Positions 45,452-53,931 of a stretch of DNA of 64,000 nucleotides are shown here, in pieces (within the stretch, counting starts at the first letter, position 1; the number at the start of each line of letters is the position of its first letter). A program made the translations under genes and the position numbers. Source of the DNA: Actinomyces glycerinitolerans (GTDB lineage: Bacteria; Actinomycetota; Actinomycetes; Actinomycetales; Actinomycetaceae); NCBI RefSeq assembly GCF_900098745.1, contig NZ_FQTT01000013.1, positions 211,846-275,845 of the forward strand. Direction: 5' to 3'. The notes under the pieces are model-generated. The model was not told the origin of the DNA, ran no database searches, and was given only the letters and a program-made list of their open reading frames with translations.

Positions 45452-45757
45452 GTGGCAACTACCACCGCAGATCTCGACACCCTTGAAACTCTCTACAACA
45501 CCCTCAAGACCGATGTGGACTCCGCCCACTCGATCCACTCGGACACGGACACGGCACTGCAGAACGCGAACTGGGAGAGCCCCAACGCGCAGTCCTTCCG
45601 CGCCGCCTGGGACGAGTTCAAGCCCAAGCTCACCGCCTTCGAGGCCGTCCTGGCCGACGCCGCGACGGACGTGGCGCGCAACCACAACAACATCGCTGCG
45701 GCCAACGGCGTGACTGACGCCGCGGATCTCGCTGACGTCGCTTCGTACGACGGCTGA
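45452..45757 (+). CDS. WXG100-family-like protein (WES variant)
   Basis: 101 residues from GTG 45452, with AGGAG six bases upstream. Two helices around a turn at residue ~41: TALQNANWESPNAQSFRAAW; the WXG turn reads Trp-Glu-Ser. Size and helix-turn-helix form fit an ESX-secreted protein. The upstream open frame to 45212 lacks support. It is divergent from the operon that ends with essC and has its own terminator, so it is a single-gene transcript, probably the abundant T7SS substrate. No YxxxD/E tail is obvious; the end is DLADVASYDG. Confidence 0.8.
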   Translation: MATTTADLDTLETLYNTLKTDVDSAHSIHSDTDTALQNANWESPNAQSFRAAWDEFKPKLTAFEAVLADAATDVARNHNNIAAANGVTDAADLADVASYDG

Positions 45758-45780
45758 GTCTCCTCGCAAGCGACACGCAT

Positions 45781-45827
45781 GGGGCGGTCGGCGTTCGGGT
45801 TGCATGATCCGGCACGCCGACCGCCCC
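45781..45827 (+). terminator. Strong hairpin terminator after WXG100 gene
   Basis: A perfect 14-bp stem (GGGGCGGTCGGCGT 45781-45794 with its complement at 45814-45827), loop of 19, then TGCCTCTT. It lies 24 bases past the stop and separates the WXG100 gene from the next lipoprotein gene. Confidence 0.8.
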
Positions 45828-45922
45828 TGCCTCTTAAGACCATCATTCCAAAACACACACGTCCTCCGAAGTCCGCACCACACACAGCCTGCGATCCAAC
45901 CCTCACACTGCAGAGGCTTTCA

Positions 45923-46657
45923 ATGACGCCAAGCCACCCCATCACTATCGGCCGGACCGACATACAGCCGCCATCACCCACCACTCGCCCCCGCCGACGC
46001 CGTCTGTCGGCAGGCCTGCTGGCGCTGCTGCTCACAAGCACACCCCTGGTGGCGTGCTCGTCTGAGTCGGATGACAACCCCTTGAATATCCCTACTTATG
46101 ATCCGGAGGCTGCCGCGTCGGCGGAGGCGTCGGAGTCGGCTGCCGCCGCTGAGGCGTCTGCGTCGGCTGCGGCCTCGGCGGAGGCTGCGGGTGTGGTGAC
46201 GGCGGAGTCGTTGTCCACCGACCGGTACGTGGTTACCTCTATCCCTGAGGATCTGGATGAGCAGCAGACTGAAGTCCTGAAGGCCTTCATCAACTACGAC
46301 CAGGTCACCTGGAACATCTGGTTCACCCGCACCGGCGTAGAAAACGCCGAACCACTCATGACTACAGAGGCATACCAGAGGCTCAAGAACGGCTTCGAGG
46401 AACTCGGTGATGGACATACCGATGGGACGGTCAGAGTTTCGGTTAAGGTGGTCACCGCTGTCGACTACGTGGGGGCACAGGTCGCGATCTGCGGCGATCA
46501 ATCGGATCTTGTGGCCTACGATGCGGACGGGAACGACATCAGCAATCCCGAGACCCTCCAAGGCCGTTATGAGACGGTTATCACCATGACATACGAGGAT
46601 GGGACTTGGAAGGAATCGGATGAAACAACTCTGACCGTAAATGAATGTGTGGCATGA
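45923..46657 (+). CDS. Lipoprotein with Ala/Ser-rich linker (cassette copy B)
   Basis: 244 residues from ATG 45923 (AGAGG six bases upstream). An Arg-rich stretch precedes a hydrophobic core and lipobox PLVAC (C45). Then NPLNIPTYDPEAAAS and an EASASAAASAEAAG linker, and a domain starting VVTSIPEDLDEQQ with the DADGNDI loop and two cysteines (AICGDQ, VNECVA). Architecture and several motifs equal copy A at 24145-24840. Overlaps the PKD-like gene by ATGA. Confidence 0.82.
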   Translation: MTPSHPITIGRTDIQPPSPTTRPRRRRLSAGLLALLLTSTPLVACSSESDDNPLNIPTYDPEAAASAEASESAAAAEASASAAASAEAAGVVTAESLSTDRYVVTSIPEDLDEQQTEVLKAFINYDQVTWNIWFTRTGVENAEPLMTTEAYQRLKNGFEELGDGHTDGTVRVSVKVVTAVDYVGAQVAICGDQSDLVAYDADGNDISNPETLQGRYETVITMTYEDGTWKESDETTLTVNECVA

Positions 46658-47727
46658 AAATGGCGAACTTCAGAACTCGATCGCTGCCGATAGCTTGCGT
46701 CATGCTATTGTTCCTCGCCGTGTCGGCCGGGTTTGTCCCGGGTGCTTGGGCAAAAGAGATCCAAGACGTCCATGCCGGTTCGGGTTCGTCTTCCGGCTCG
46801 GTGTCCGCTAGCGAGGATGGTTCGGTGACTATGACGGTTACCGCCCAGTACACGTCGGCTGCGGCAGACGGATCCGGCTCGGGTGGCGCGACGGTGTCGT
46901 CGCAGTCGGTGACTGCCGCGGTGCATCCGGTGTGCTGGTATAGGCAGGACAGGACGGGTGAGGAGGTTGCCGAGTGGCTCGATTCGGGTGAGGCCCTCAG
47001 ACAGGCCTCAGTTCATGGCGGTCGGCCGGAGAATGACAAAATCATCAAGGGCATGTATCCGGACTACGGCTCCTACGCCGATGACACTGAGGGGCACTGG
47101 TACCTGCCGTGGTGCGATTGGACGTACTACAACGGCGACGATGCGCAGGAGTTCCAGCAGCTTCTCGGGCAATTCACCTCGAATGGCCCCGTGTATGTTC
47201 CCGCAGGCGAGTCTGCTCCCGCTCCGGAGGTGGATGGTGAGACGTTGGCGCGGGCGGCCTGGGATGCGGTGACGATCCCGACCGCCACGATCGGCTACAA
47301 CCCCAGCGTCGGGGATGTGGGGGCCACGATCGTGGGTATGGATACCTGGGTGTGGGCCACGGGTGATACCCCAAAGGAGGTTACTGTGACCGCCACCGCG
47401 GGGTCGACGACCGCCACAATCACCGCCACGGCCTCCATGCTGACCCTCCAGCCCAAGGACGGCACCGCCACCTGCACCGGCTTCGGCATCCCCTGGACTG
47501 AAGAGAACGACGCCAAGGGCACCGACTGCAAGATCGTGTTCAACCGGTCCAGCGCGCACTTCAAGGACAGCGTCACCCCGGTGGACATCAAAGTGTCCTA
47601 CGCGATCACCTACACCGCCACCGACGGCGCCACCGGAACCATGGACACCCACACCACATCCACAACCACCACCATCCCCGTCGCTGAAATCCAAACCCTC
47701 AACACCCAACCAACCAAACAACCATGA
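46654..47727 (+). CDS. Secreted PKD-like cysteine-containing protein (cassette copy B)
   Basis: 357 residues from ATG 46654. Signal peptide to about residue 30 (VMLLFLAVSAGFVPGAWA). Cysteines in VHPVCWYRQD, LPWCDWT, ATCTGFGIPW and GTDCKIVF match copy A, as do NPSVGDVGATIVGMDTWVWA and the end IPVAEIQTLNTQ. Identity with copy A is clear but far from complete, so the pairs are old paralogues. Unknown role; export and disulfides are inferred. Confidence 0.8.
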   Translation: MKMANFRTRSLPIACVMLLFLAVSAGFVPGAWAKEIQDVHAGSGSSSGSVSASEDGSVTMTVTAQYTSAAADGSGSGGATVSSQSVTAAVHPVCWYRQDRTGEEVAEWLDSGEALRQASVHGGRPENDKIIKGMYPDYGSYADDTEGHWYLPWCDWTYYNGDDAQEFQQLLGQFTSNGPVYVPAGESAPAPEVDGETLARAAWDAVTIPTATIGYNPSVGDVGATIVGMDTWVWATGDTPKEVTVTATAGSTTATITATASMLTLQPKDGTATCTGFGIPWTEENDAKGTDCKIVFNRSSAHFKDSVTPVDIKVSYAITYTATDGATGTMDTHTTSTTTTIPVAEIQTLNTQPTKQP

Positions 47728-47793
47728 ACCTTCTGGACTCAACCGTAATGAAACAGCTCGAGCCAACGCCCGTTCTAAATGGAGGCAGTTATA

Positions 47794-48114
47794 ATGGTTA
47801 CCAATCCGAAGCGTGAGGCGCTTGAACGTCTGAGCGGACACGTCTCGCGAAAGAACTCCGAGTTGGGATTCTCCACAAATGCACCTTCATGGTTGCCGTG
47901 GACATCCTCACCGGGGCAGGAGCACGGCTCCGCCATCAACGCCCCTGATACATGGGCCGGCCCATTGGCGGATACTTCGACTGAAGACACCAAACTCGAT
48001 GTTGATGCGGTCGATAGCATATTCAGTAATCTGCTAGACGCGATTAACGAGCAAAAGAACTCTTTGCCCGAGGACATCGACGAGAGTGACCCAGCAGCCG
48101 AATGGCCCAACTAG
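47794..48114 (+). CDS. Small acidic protein preceding DUF6571-like gene
   Basis: 106 residues from ATG 47794, with GGAGG (47781-47785) eight bases upstream. N-terminal half basic/polar (VTNPKREALERLSGHVSRKN), middle Trp-rich (SWLPWTS, DTWAGPL), C-terminal half an acidic helix (DVDAVDSIFSNLLDAINEQ). No signal peptide. It ends 53 bases before the third DUF6571-like gene. Partner or export chaperone is a guess from position. Confidence 0.7.
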   Translation: MVTNPKREALERLSGHVSRKNSELGFSTNAPSWLPWTSSPGQEHGSAINAPDTWAGPLADTSTEDTKLDVDAVDSIFSNLLDAINEQKNSLPEDIDESDPAAEWPN

Positions 48115-48167
48115 CTATGACGAAACAAGCAACCGACACCAAGAACAAATAAGAGGGCGACATACTC

Positions 48168-50249
48168 ATGGCTGTAGTCATTCTGAACGCTGACAAATTG
48201 GCAACCGCGATTCAAGACCTACGTGATTTCTCAAACTCCTGCGCCGCCGCCGTCACCAGCATAGACAACAAGTGCGCGGATGAGCATGATCCTATGGATC
48301 TTTCCGATTTTCGGACCGACGCCAGAGGTGCGATCGACTGCGTCAGAAGCAGGGCAGATGATCTGGAGAATGCCAAAGACGCGATCGTCGCGGTAAACGA
48401 GTCCGGCGTCGGCAGTATGAACGCGCACGGGGATATCAGCTGCGAGGTTCCCGACGAGACCACCATCAACACGATCGACGACCTGGCCGCTTGGTCACAA
48501 GCCACCATCGACGCGCACGATCTGCAAACTGTCACCGGCCCATACATGACCAAATCAAACGGTCGTTCGTACAGCCAGATCATAGAAGCCATACGGGGAC
48601 GATCTGACGATCCCGCCTACGCTGCCGCGCTGATCAACGCCATAGGACCAGAGAACCTCACTCAACTTCCACTCGATGTTGCCTCAAACACCCATGTTGC
48701 TTCCAGCAAAGACAACGCCGACGAACTCGCTGATCTCCTAGGCGTACTCTTGGCCTCTGCGTCCACCAGATGGGACGACGATATGTGCGAGTCGATGGCC
48801 ACAACCATCGCCGAATCCGTTGACGGCGTAGGCGAGTGGGGTCGCATAACCGTACTTAACGCCATCGTTGGAGGGCACGACGCCGACGACGACCATGTAA
48901 GCGACCTTGAGTTCAATAGCACTTTCCTCAACGCCCTCGCCGATAACCTTGAGGAAATTGACTGGAATACAGTCCGATCTGTCTCCGCGACCCGTGACAT
49001 CCAAGACGCCGAGGCATCTTCTTACGCAAGACAGCGACTCGGCTCGTATTTGGATGGACACTCCTTTGACCCGTTATCTGGCGTCCTGTACGCAATGGGA
49101 AACAACCCCGAGGCCGCCTTAATGTATCTCAGCGCTGACGGCGAGATTAAGTATGGGCAGTGGGAACCAGGCAAGCAGGCAGAAACGCGGTGGGAAATGC
49201 TCAGCACCCGTTATCCGGGTCAGAGCAACGGACTCAACGTCCTCACCGCAACGATGGCAAGCGCCTCCTCCATGCGCGGTAGTGAAGATTCCGGGAAGGC
49301 AGCCGCTGCAACCTGGGTCATCTCTAGATCTATGGAGTTCGCCTACGACGTGCCTTTTGATGACTACACCGATACTATGAAGGAGAACTTGTCTGTAGTG
49401 ATTGCCAACACGTCTGATCAGGGCCTCAAGATCGCCGATGGTGGATCGCCAGAAGGACTGGACCTGCATACCGACGGGGATCGTGACTATACGGACACCG
49501 ACCTGTACACCACGCTCATCTACAGAGTCATCGACAATGAGGTCGCCTCCACCACCATATACACTGCATTCACCGACGCCGCATTGGAAGACCATTCCAA
49601 CGTCGAAGATGCCTCCAGCCTGAAGAGCAAGTATCATGATGCCGGGACCGTATACGGGTACCTCAACGCGATTGGCAGCGTGCGCCTGACGGACCTGGAA
49701 GATGCAGCAACAGCGGAACATGAGGCCGCCGAGAAGGCAATAGGCTTAGGGTTCACATTGGCAACCACCATTGTGGGAGGCCCCAAGCCACCTTGGTCTT
49801 ACAGAATCGGCAGCACCGTGGCCAAGCCCTTAGTCGACTTGGTCGCCTCGGACGAGTTGCCCGAATTCGACGACCCTCTCCCCAACACTCGTACCACACT
49901 TGAAACTCAGGCGTACGCAGAAGCCGTCAACCAAGGACTCATAACTGACCCCGATGCCTTCAACCCCGAGTACTGCCAGGATGAATACACTCACGAGTCC
50001 TACACGTGGTGTGTCACCAACGATGATGGCACCACCAGTTTCAACCTCGATGTGCCCCCGACCGACGATCAGAACGATCAGGTCCACAACTGGGCCACTG
50101 ACATCAAACGAGATGATCATGACCCGGACAACATAATCATCGATACGGAGACAGCTATCGATACCGGTATTAACAGAGGGCAAGCCAGGATCTTAGGGGA
50201 GGATGGCGCGAAAGGCGAAGCCGGTGCGATCGAGATCAAAAAAGACTAA
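48168..50249 (+). CDS. DUF6571-like large protein with WXG/LXG-type N terminus (copy 3)
   Basis: 693 residues, no signal peptide. N terminus LNADKLATAIQDLRDFSNSC looks like a WXG/LXG helix; the body has DPAYAAALINAIGPENLTQLP and ADELADLLGVLLASAS, the same fold pattern as copies 1 and 2 but with little residue identity. A short hydrophobic stretch lies at AIGLGFTLATTIVGGP (~525-540). It then runs to a Cys pair (EYCQDEYT, TWCVTND) and an acidic tail. Codon use is less GC-rich than in the flanks. It lacks a paired downstream lipoprotein. Toxin domains not seen. Confidence 0.72.
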   Translation: MAVVILNADKLATAIQDLRDFSNSCAAAVTSIDNKCADEHDPMDLSDFRTDARGAIDCVRSRADDLENAKDAIVAVNESGVGSMNAHGDISCEVPDETTINTIDDLAAWSQATIDAHDLQTVTGPYMTKSNGRSYSQIIEAIRGRSDDPAYAAALINAIGPENLTQLPLDVASNTHVASSKDNADELADLLGVLLASASTRWDDDMCESMATTIAESVDGVGEWGRITVLNAIVGGHDADDDHVSDLEFNSTFLNALADNLEEIDWNTVRSVSATRDIQDAEASSYARQRLGSYLDGHSFDPLSGVLYAMGNNPEAALMYLSADGEIKYGQWEPGKQAETRWEMLSTRYPGQSNGLNVLTATMASASSMRGSEDSGKAAAATWVISRSMEFAYDVPFDDYTDTMKENLSVVIANTSDQGLKIADGGSPEGLDLHTDGDRDYTDTDLYTTLIYRVIDNEVASTTIYTAFTDAALEDHSNVEDASSLKSKYHDAGTVYGYLNAIGSVRLTDLEDAATAEHEAAEKAIGLGFTLATTIVGGPKPPWSYRIGSTVAKPLVDLVASDELPEFDDPLPNTRTTLETQAYAEAVNQGLITDPDAFNPEYCQDEYTHESYTWCVTNDDGTTSFNLDVPPTDDQNDQVHNWATDIKRDDHDPDNIIIDTETAIDTGINRGQARILGEDGAKGEAGAIEIKKD

Positions 50250-50393
50250 TGGTGATTACCCCATGGCGAGGACGGAGGACCGACACACGAGCTTCGCCCT
50301 CCGCGGGCCGACTTGGCCGTGTGAACCAACACCAGGACATTCTCCAGCTTAAAGTCGTAGTCCGTTATGACACCATCCGCCGGTTGCGCGCCT

Positions 50394-51062
50394 TCACAGA
50401 CTCTCCGGGCTCCGCAGCCAGGCGGCGTCGGCGGGCCGCAGGCCCGTGTAACCGAGGTCGCGCACGCGTGCGGCGGCGAGAATCCCGATGACGGTGGAGG
50501 GGTTGTGCAGCAGGCCGTGCATGACCGCGTCCACGGCGTCGTCGAAACGCACCCAGGTGGGCTCGAACTCGGCCTCCTCGGCCTCCCGGGGAATCCGCTC
50601 CTCCGCCGGCAGTAGTGTGAGTTCACGCGCGAGGAAGGACCGTGCCCCCTCGGTGGTGAATCCGGGTGAGGCGTAGGAGTCGACCAGCACGTCCCAGCGG
50701 GCGGCGGCGTAGTCGGTCTCCTCGGCGAGTTCGCGCTGCGCCGCGGCCAGCGGCTGCTCCCCCGGCACATCCAGTAACCCGGCCGGGATCTCCCACAGCA
50801 TGGCCCGCACGGGGTGGCGGTACTGGCGCACCATGAGGATCTCAGCGGCCGCATCCGGCTGCGAGGAGTCATTCCCCTCCCGCAGCGCCACAATGTTCAC
50901 GGCGTCGTGGTGGGCGACCGTCTGCCGCCGCACCGGGGCGAGCCCGTCGCCCAGTATCACCGAGTCATCGTCGACGGCGAAGATCGGCCCCGACCAGGCG
51001 CGCTCGTGGCTCACGACGCGGCGTGTCAGATCGTGGGTGTCCCTGAGACTTTCTCGATTCAC
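50394..51062 (-). CDS. Nudix hydrolase, ADP-ribose pyrophosphatase type
   Basis: 222 residues from GTG 51062 (GGAGGAG six bases upstream). Nudix box: GLLDVPGEQPLAAAQRELAEE, with WEIPAGLLD before it as in ADP-ribose/GDP-sugar pyrophosphatases. It is last in the tlyA-nadK-recN cluster, the place of Rv1700 in M. tuberculosis as I recall it. Substrate inferred from family and synteny. Confidence 0.88.
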   Translation of the reverse strand: MNRESLRDTHDLTRRVVSHERAWSGPIFAVDDDSVILGDGLAPVRRQTVAHHDAVNIVALREGNDSSQPDAAAEILMVRQYRHPVRAMLWEIPAGLLDVPGEQPLAAAQRELAEETDYAAARWDVLVDSYASPGFTTEGARSFLARELTLLPAEERIPREAEEAEFEPTWVRFDDAVDAVMHGLLHNPSTVIGILAAARVRDLGYTGLRPADAAWLRSPESL

Positions 51063-51088
51063 TGTTCTCTCCTCCGATTCTCGGCGTT

Positions 51089-52255
51089 TCAGCGGTGGGC
51101 GACGACGGCTTGCAGTTGTGCCCGCAGATCGGCTTCGTCGGGCAGGAGTTCGGCCGCCTGTCGAGCTCGTTCCCGCGCCTGCGCGCGGGCTTCGGCGTCG
51201 GCCAGCAACCCGGTGATCGCGTCGGCCAGGGCCTGCGGCTGCGGCGGTACCAGGATCGCGCCGCCGTGGGCGGTGGCGGCGGTCCCGCCGACGTCGGTGG
51301 CGACGATCGCAGCGCCCGCCTGCATGGCCTCTTGCAGCGCGATGGGCTGTCCCTCCCACAGGCTGGTCTGCACGACGACGTCGGCCGCTTCCATCAGCGC
51401 GGGCATGTCCTCCCGCCGGCCCAGCAGGTTCACGGGCAATGACTCGGCGTGGATACGGGCCTCGGCGGCTGCCCGTCCCGGTCCCTCGCCGGCGACCGCC
51501 CACACCAAGTCTGTTGCCGCGGCGTCGGATACGGCGGGCGTCGCCAGCAGGGCCGCAGTGTCCAGCAGCAGGTCCAGACCCTTCTGCGGGGCCAGCCGAG
51601 CCACCGTGAGGATCCGCGTGGGGGCGCCCCGCCAGGCGGACTCGACGGAGGAGGCGCGCGGGGCCAGACCCTCGGTATTGCGCCGAGGCGCGGGGATGAC
51701 GGCGAGCTCGACACGCTGCGCGCCGCGGCTGCGCTGACGCTCGGCCAGATCCGGGCTGACCGCGAGGATGTGGTCGGCGCGCCCGGCCACCAGCTGCTCC
51801 AGCCGGTTCCCGACGACGGTGGTCAGGCGCCCCCCGACGGGGAGGTTGTGGATGGTCACTACCAGACGGGCCCGGCCCCGTCGCGGCCCGCCCAGGGCCA
51901 GCGCCGCCAGGGCACCGGCGCGCAGCCCGTGGGCGTGAACCACATCGGCGCGGCGGCCAAGTCGACGTAGGCGGGCCACGACGACGCCGTCACCGGGTGC
52001 GGGACGTGCGCCGATCGTCAGCAGCTCGGCCCGTGCCTGTCCCAAGTCGGCGCCATCCAGCACGTCGGCCGGTGCCTCCACAATCACGTCGTGTCCCGCC
52101 CCGGCCAGAATTCTGGCGCACTCGGCGACGTGGGCGCGCATGCCGCCGGCGGCACTGCCGGAAACCTCCAAAATGCGCAGCCGGGCCCGTGCCTCCCCCG
52201 ACTCCGCGGGAGAGGTATCCGGGGCGGTTGATGGGGTGTCGTTAGGCAGGCTCAT
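51089..52255 (-). CDS. GT4-family glycosyltransferase
   Basis: 388 residues, GT-B fold. N-terminal GGMRAHVAECARILAGAGHD, acceptor-side HAHGLRAG; donor side TRILTVARLAPQKGLDLLL and the E-x7-E motif EGQPIALQE. Cytoplasmic face, retaining sugar transfer. It overlaps murJ by ATGA, which suggests that it acts on a lipid-linked glycan flipped by that MurJ-type protein (inference). Confidence 0.85.
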   Translation of the reverse strand: MSLPNDTPSTAPDTSPAESGEARARLRILEVSGSAAGGMRAHVAECARILAGAGHDVIVEAPADVLDGADLGQARAELLTIGARPAPGDGVVVARLRRLGRRADVVHAHGLRAGALAALALGGPRRGRARLVVTIHNLPVGGRLTTVVGNRLEQLVAGRADHILAVSPDLAERQRSRGAQRVELAVIPAPRRNTEGLAPRASSVESAWRGAPTRILTVARLAPQKGLDLLLDTAALLATPAVSDAAATDLVWAVAGEGPGRAAAEARIHAESLPVNLLGRREDMPALMEAADVVVQTSLWEGQPIALQEAMQAGAAIVATDVGGTAATAHGGAILVPPQPQALADAITGLLADAEARAQARERARQAAELLPDEADLRAQLQAVVAHR

Positions 52256-53931
52256 TTCGTCTCCTGTGACTCAGGTGCTCCACCTGCGCCGCGAACGCCG
52301 GTGTCCGGATGCGCGGGGCGGCGCAGAGCGGCCAGCAGTTCGCGGTCCACCACGCATATGGCGGCCCCGGTCGCCGCGGCGGTGAACAGGGCTCCGGCCA
52401 GCGCCACGGCCACCCCGCCGGCGACGGTTTCGGGCTGGCGGCTGAGCCAGTTGCAGGCGAACCCGGCCACGGCGGCGACGGGCAGCGTCAATGCCAGTAC
52501 GCGCGCCGTCGGGGCCAGCACCCGCACCCCCATACGGCAGGCCAGCGCAGCCAGCAGCCCGATGCCGGCCACACACATGCCGATGGTCGTGCCCAGGGCC
52601 AGGCCCTTGAGCGTGGCCACCCCGTCTCCGCCGTGCGGAGCCAGCAGCCGCACTGCCGCCCAGGACGCCAACGAGACCGTGAGCCAGCCGGCAGCCGCGG
52701 CACACGCGGCCCCACGGGCCCGGTCGGCGGCGTACAGCGCCCGAGTGACCTGGTAAATGAGGGCGTAACCGACCAGGCCCGGTGCCAGCAGGGCCAGAGA
52801 GGCCCCCATACCGCCCACGTCGGCCAACAAAGCGAAGAAGCGTTCGGCGCCGTCGGCGGCAGCCAGCAGCATGCCCGCCCCGGCCACGGCCACGCCGGTA
52901 ACCAACGCGGTGGAGCGGGCGGTCAGCGGGAGCGCGTCGCCGTCGGCGCGAGTGAAGGCAGCGGCCAACCGCGGGTAGATGACGGTGGCGACCGGGACGA
53001 CCAGCACTGCATAGGGCAGCACGTACACAGCCTGCGTGTACTGGTAGACGGCGACGGTGCCGGTGTTTCCGCCGGCGCGGGCGAGCGCCAGCACAGCCAG
53101 GACGCTGAGCTGCTGGGCGAGCAGTGTCCACACCCCGGCGCCCCCCAGACGCAGTGCCCTGGCCGCTTCGGCGCGCCCCAGGCTCAGGGTGGGCCGCAGG
53201 CTCACACCCAGGCGGTGTACGGGCCACAGCAATGGCAGGGACAGTGCGACCACCCCCAGCGTGGTGCCCCATCCGAGTAGCTGCAGTGCCGCCGGTGAGG
53301 CCGTCTCCGCGCCGTCGGCCAGAGTCCCGTAGACCGCGTAGGTGGCGATCACCACCAGGCTGGACAGGACCGGAGTCAGAGCCGGCCAGGTGAAGCGGCC
53401 GTGGGCCTGCAGCACGCCGGTGAGCACCACACCAATGCCGTATAGGGGGATCTGCGCGGCAAACATGCGCAGGAACGCCGCCACCAGGTCCCGCTGGAGG
53501 CCGGGATCCACGCCCTGGGAGACGGGGAACCAGCCGGCGATCGGGACCGCACAAGCAGCCAGGATCACGGCCAGTGGGGTCAGTACCAGGAGAACCAGGG
53601 TGAGCAGTGCGGAGGCGGTGCGGGCCACGTCATGATCGCGTCCGGCACTGATCGGGGCGGCCAGCAGCGGGACCACCGTTGCGGCCAGTGCCCCGCCGAC
53701 CACCACCTCGTACAGCACGTTGGGTACCTGGTTGGCGGTGGCGTAGGCACCGGCCACCGTGCCGGCTCCCACCGTGGTCGCCTGCACGATCCAGCGGAGG
53801 AAGCCGAGCGCACGTGAGACCAGGGTGAGTCCGGCGACGCCGCCGGCTGCCCCCAGGACCGCCCGCCGGGGGCCGGTGACGGCGGGAGCGGCTTGCGCGG
53901 ACACGACTGTCGTCGGCTTCTTGCCGGTCAC
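52252..53931 (-). CDS. murJ: MurJ/MviN-family lipid flippase
   Basis: 559 residues, GTG 53931 overlapping the previous stop (GTGA). About 14 membrane segments; N-terminal VSRALGFLRWIVQATTVGAGTV and NVLYEVVVGGALAATVVP are typical MurJ motifs. Exports lipid-linked oligosaccharide across the membrane. A second, canonical murJ may exist elsewhere; being between a MraY-like transferase and a GT4 enzyme, this one may serve another glycan. Confidence 0.85.
   Translation of the reverse strand: MTGKKPTTVVSAQAAPAVTGPRRAVLGAAGGVAGLTLVSRALGFLRWIVQATTVGAGTVAGAYATANQVPNVLYEVVVGGALAATVVPLLAAPISAGRDHDVARTASALLTLVLLVLTPLAVILAACAVPIAGWFPVSQGVDPGLQRDLVAAFLRMFAAQIPLYGIGVVLTGVLQAHGRFTWPALTPVLSSLVVIATYAVYGTLADGAETASPAALQLLGWGTTLGVVALSLPLLWPVHRLGVSLRPTLSLGRAEAARALRLGGAGVWTLLAQQLSVLAVLALARAGGNTGTVAVYQYTQAVYVLPYAVLVVPVATVIYPRLAAAFTRADGDALPLTARSTALVTGVAVAGAGMLLAAADGAERFFALLADVGGMGASLALLAPGLVGYALIYQVTRALYAADRARGAACAAAAGWLTVSLASWAAVRLLAPHGGDGVATLKGLALGTTIGMCVAGIGLLAALACRMGVRVLAPTARVLALTLPVAAVAGFACNWLSRQPETVAGGVAVALAGALFTAAATGAAICVVDRELLAALRRPAHPDTGVRGAGGAPESQETK

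Noticed and set aside
45779..45922. Upstream extension of the lipoprotein gene (open to 45779)
   Set aside because: It would run through the WXG100 terminator hairpin and place the signal peptide far from the start; ATG 45923 has a good RBS.
50246..51503. Frames extending the Nudix gene upstream to 51503 or an alternative frame 50246-50893
   Set aside because: The extension overlaps the GT4 gene and lacks a family match; GTG 51062 has a strong RBS and gives the normal Nudix length.
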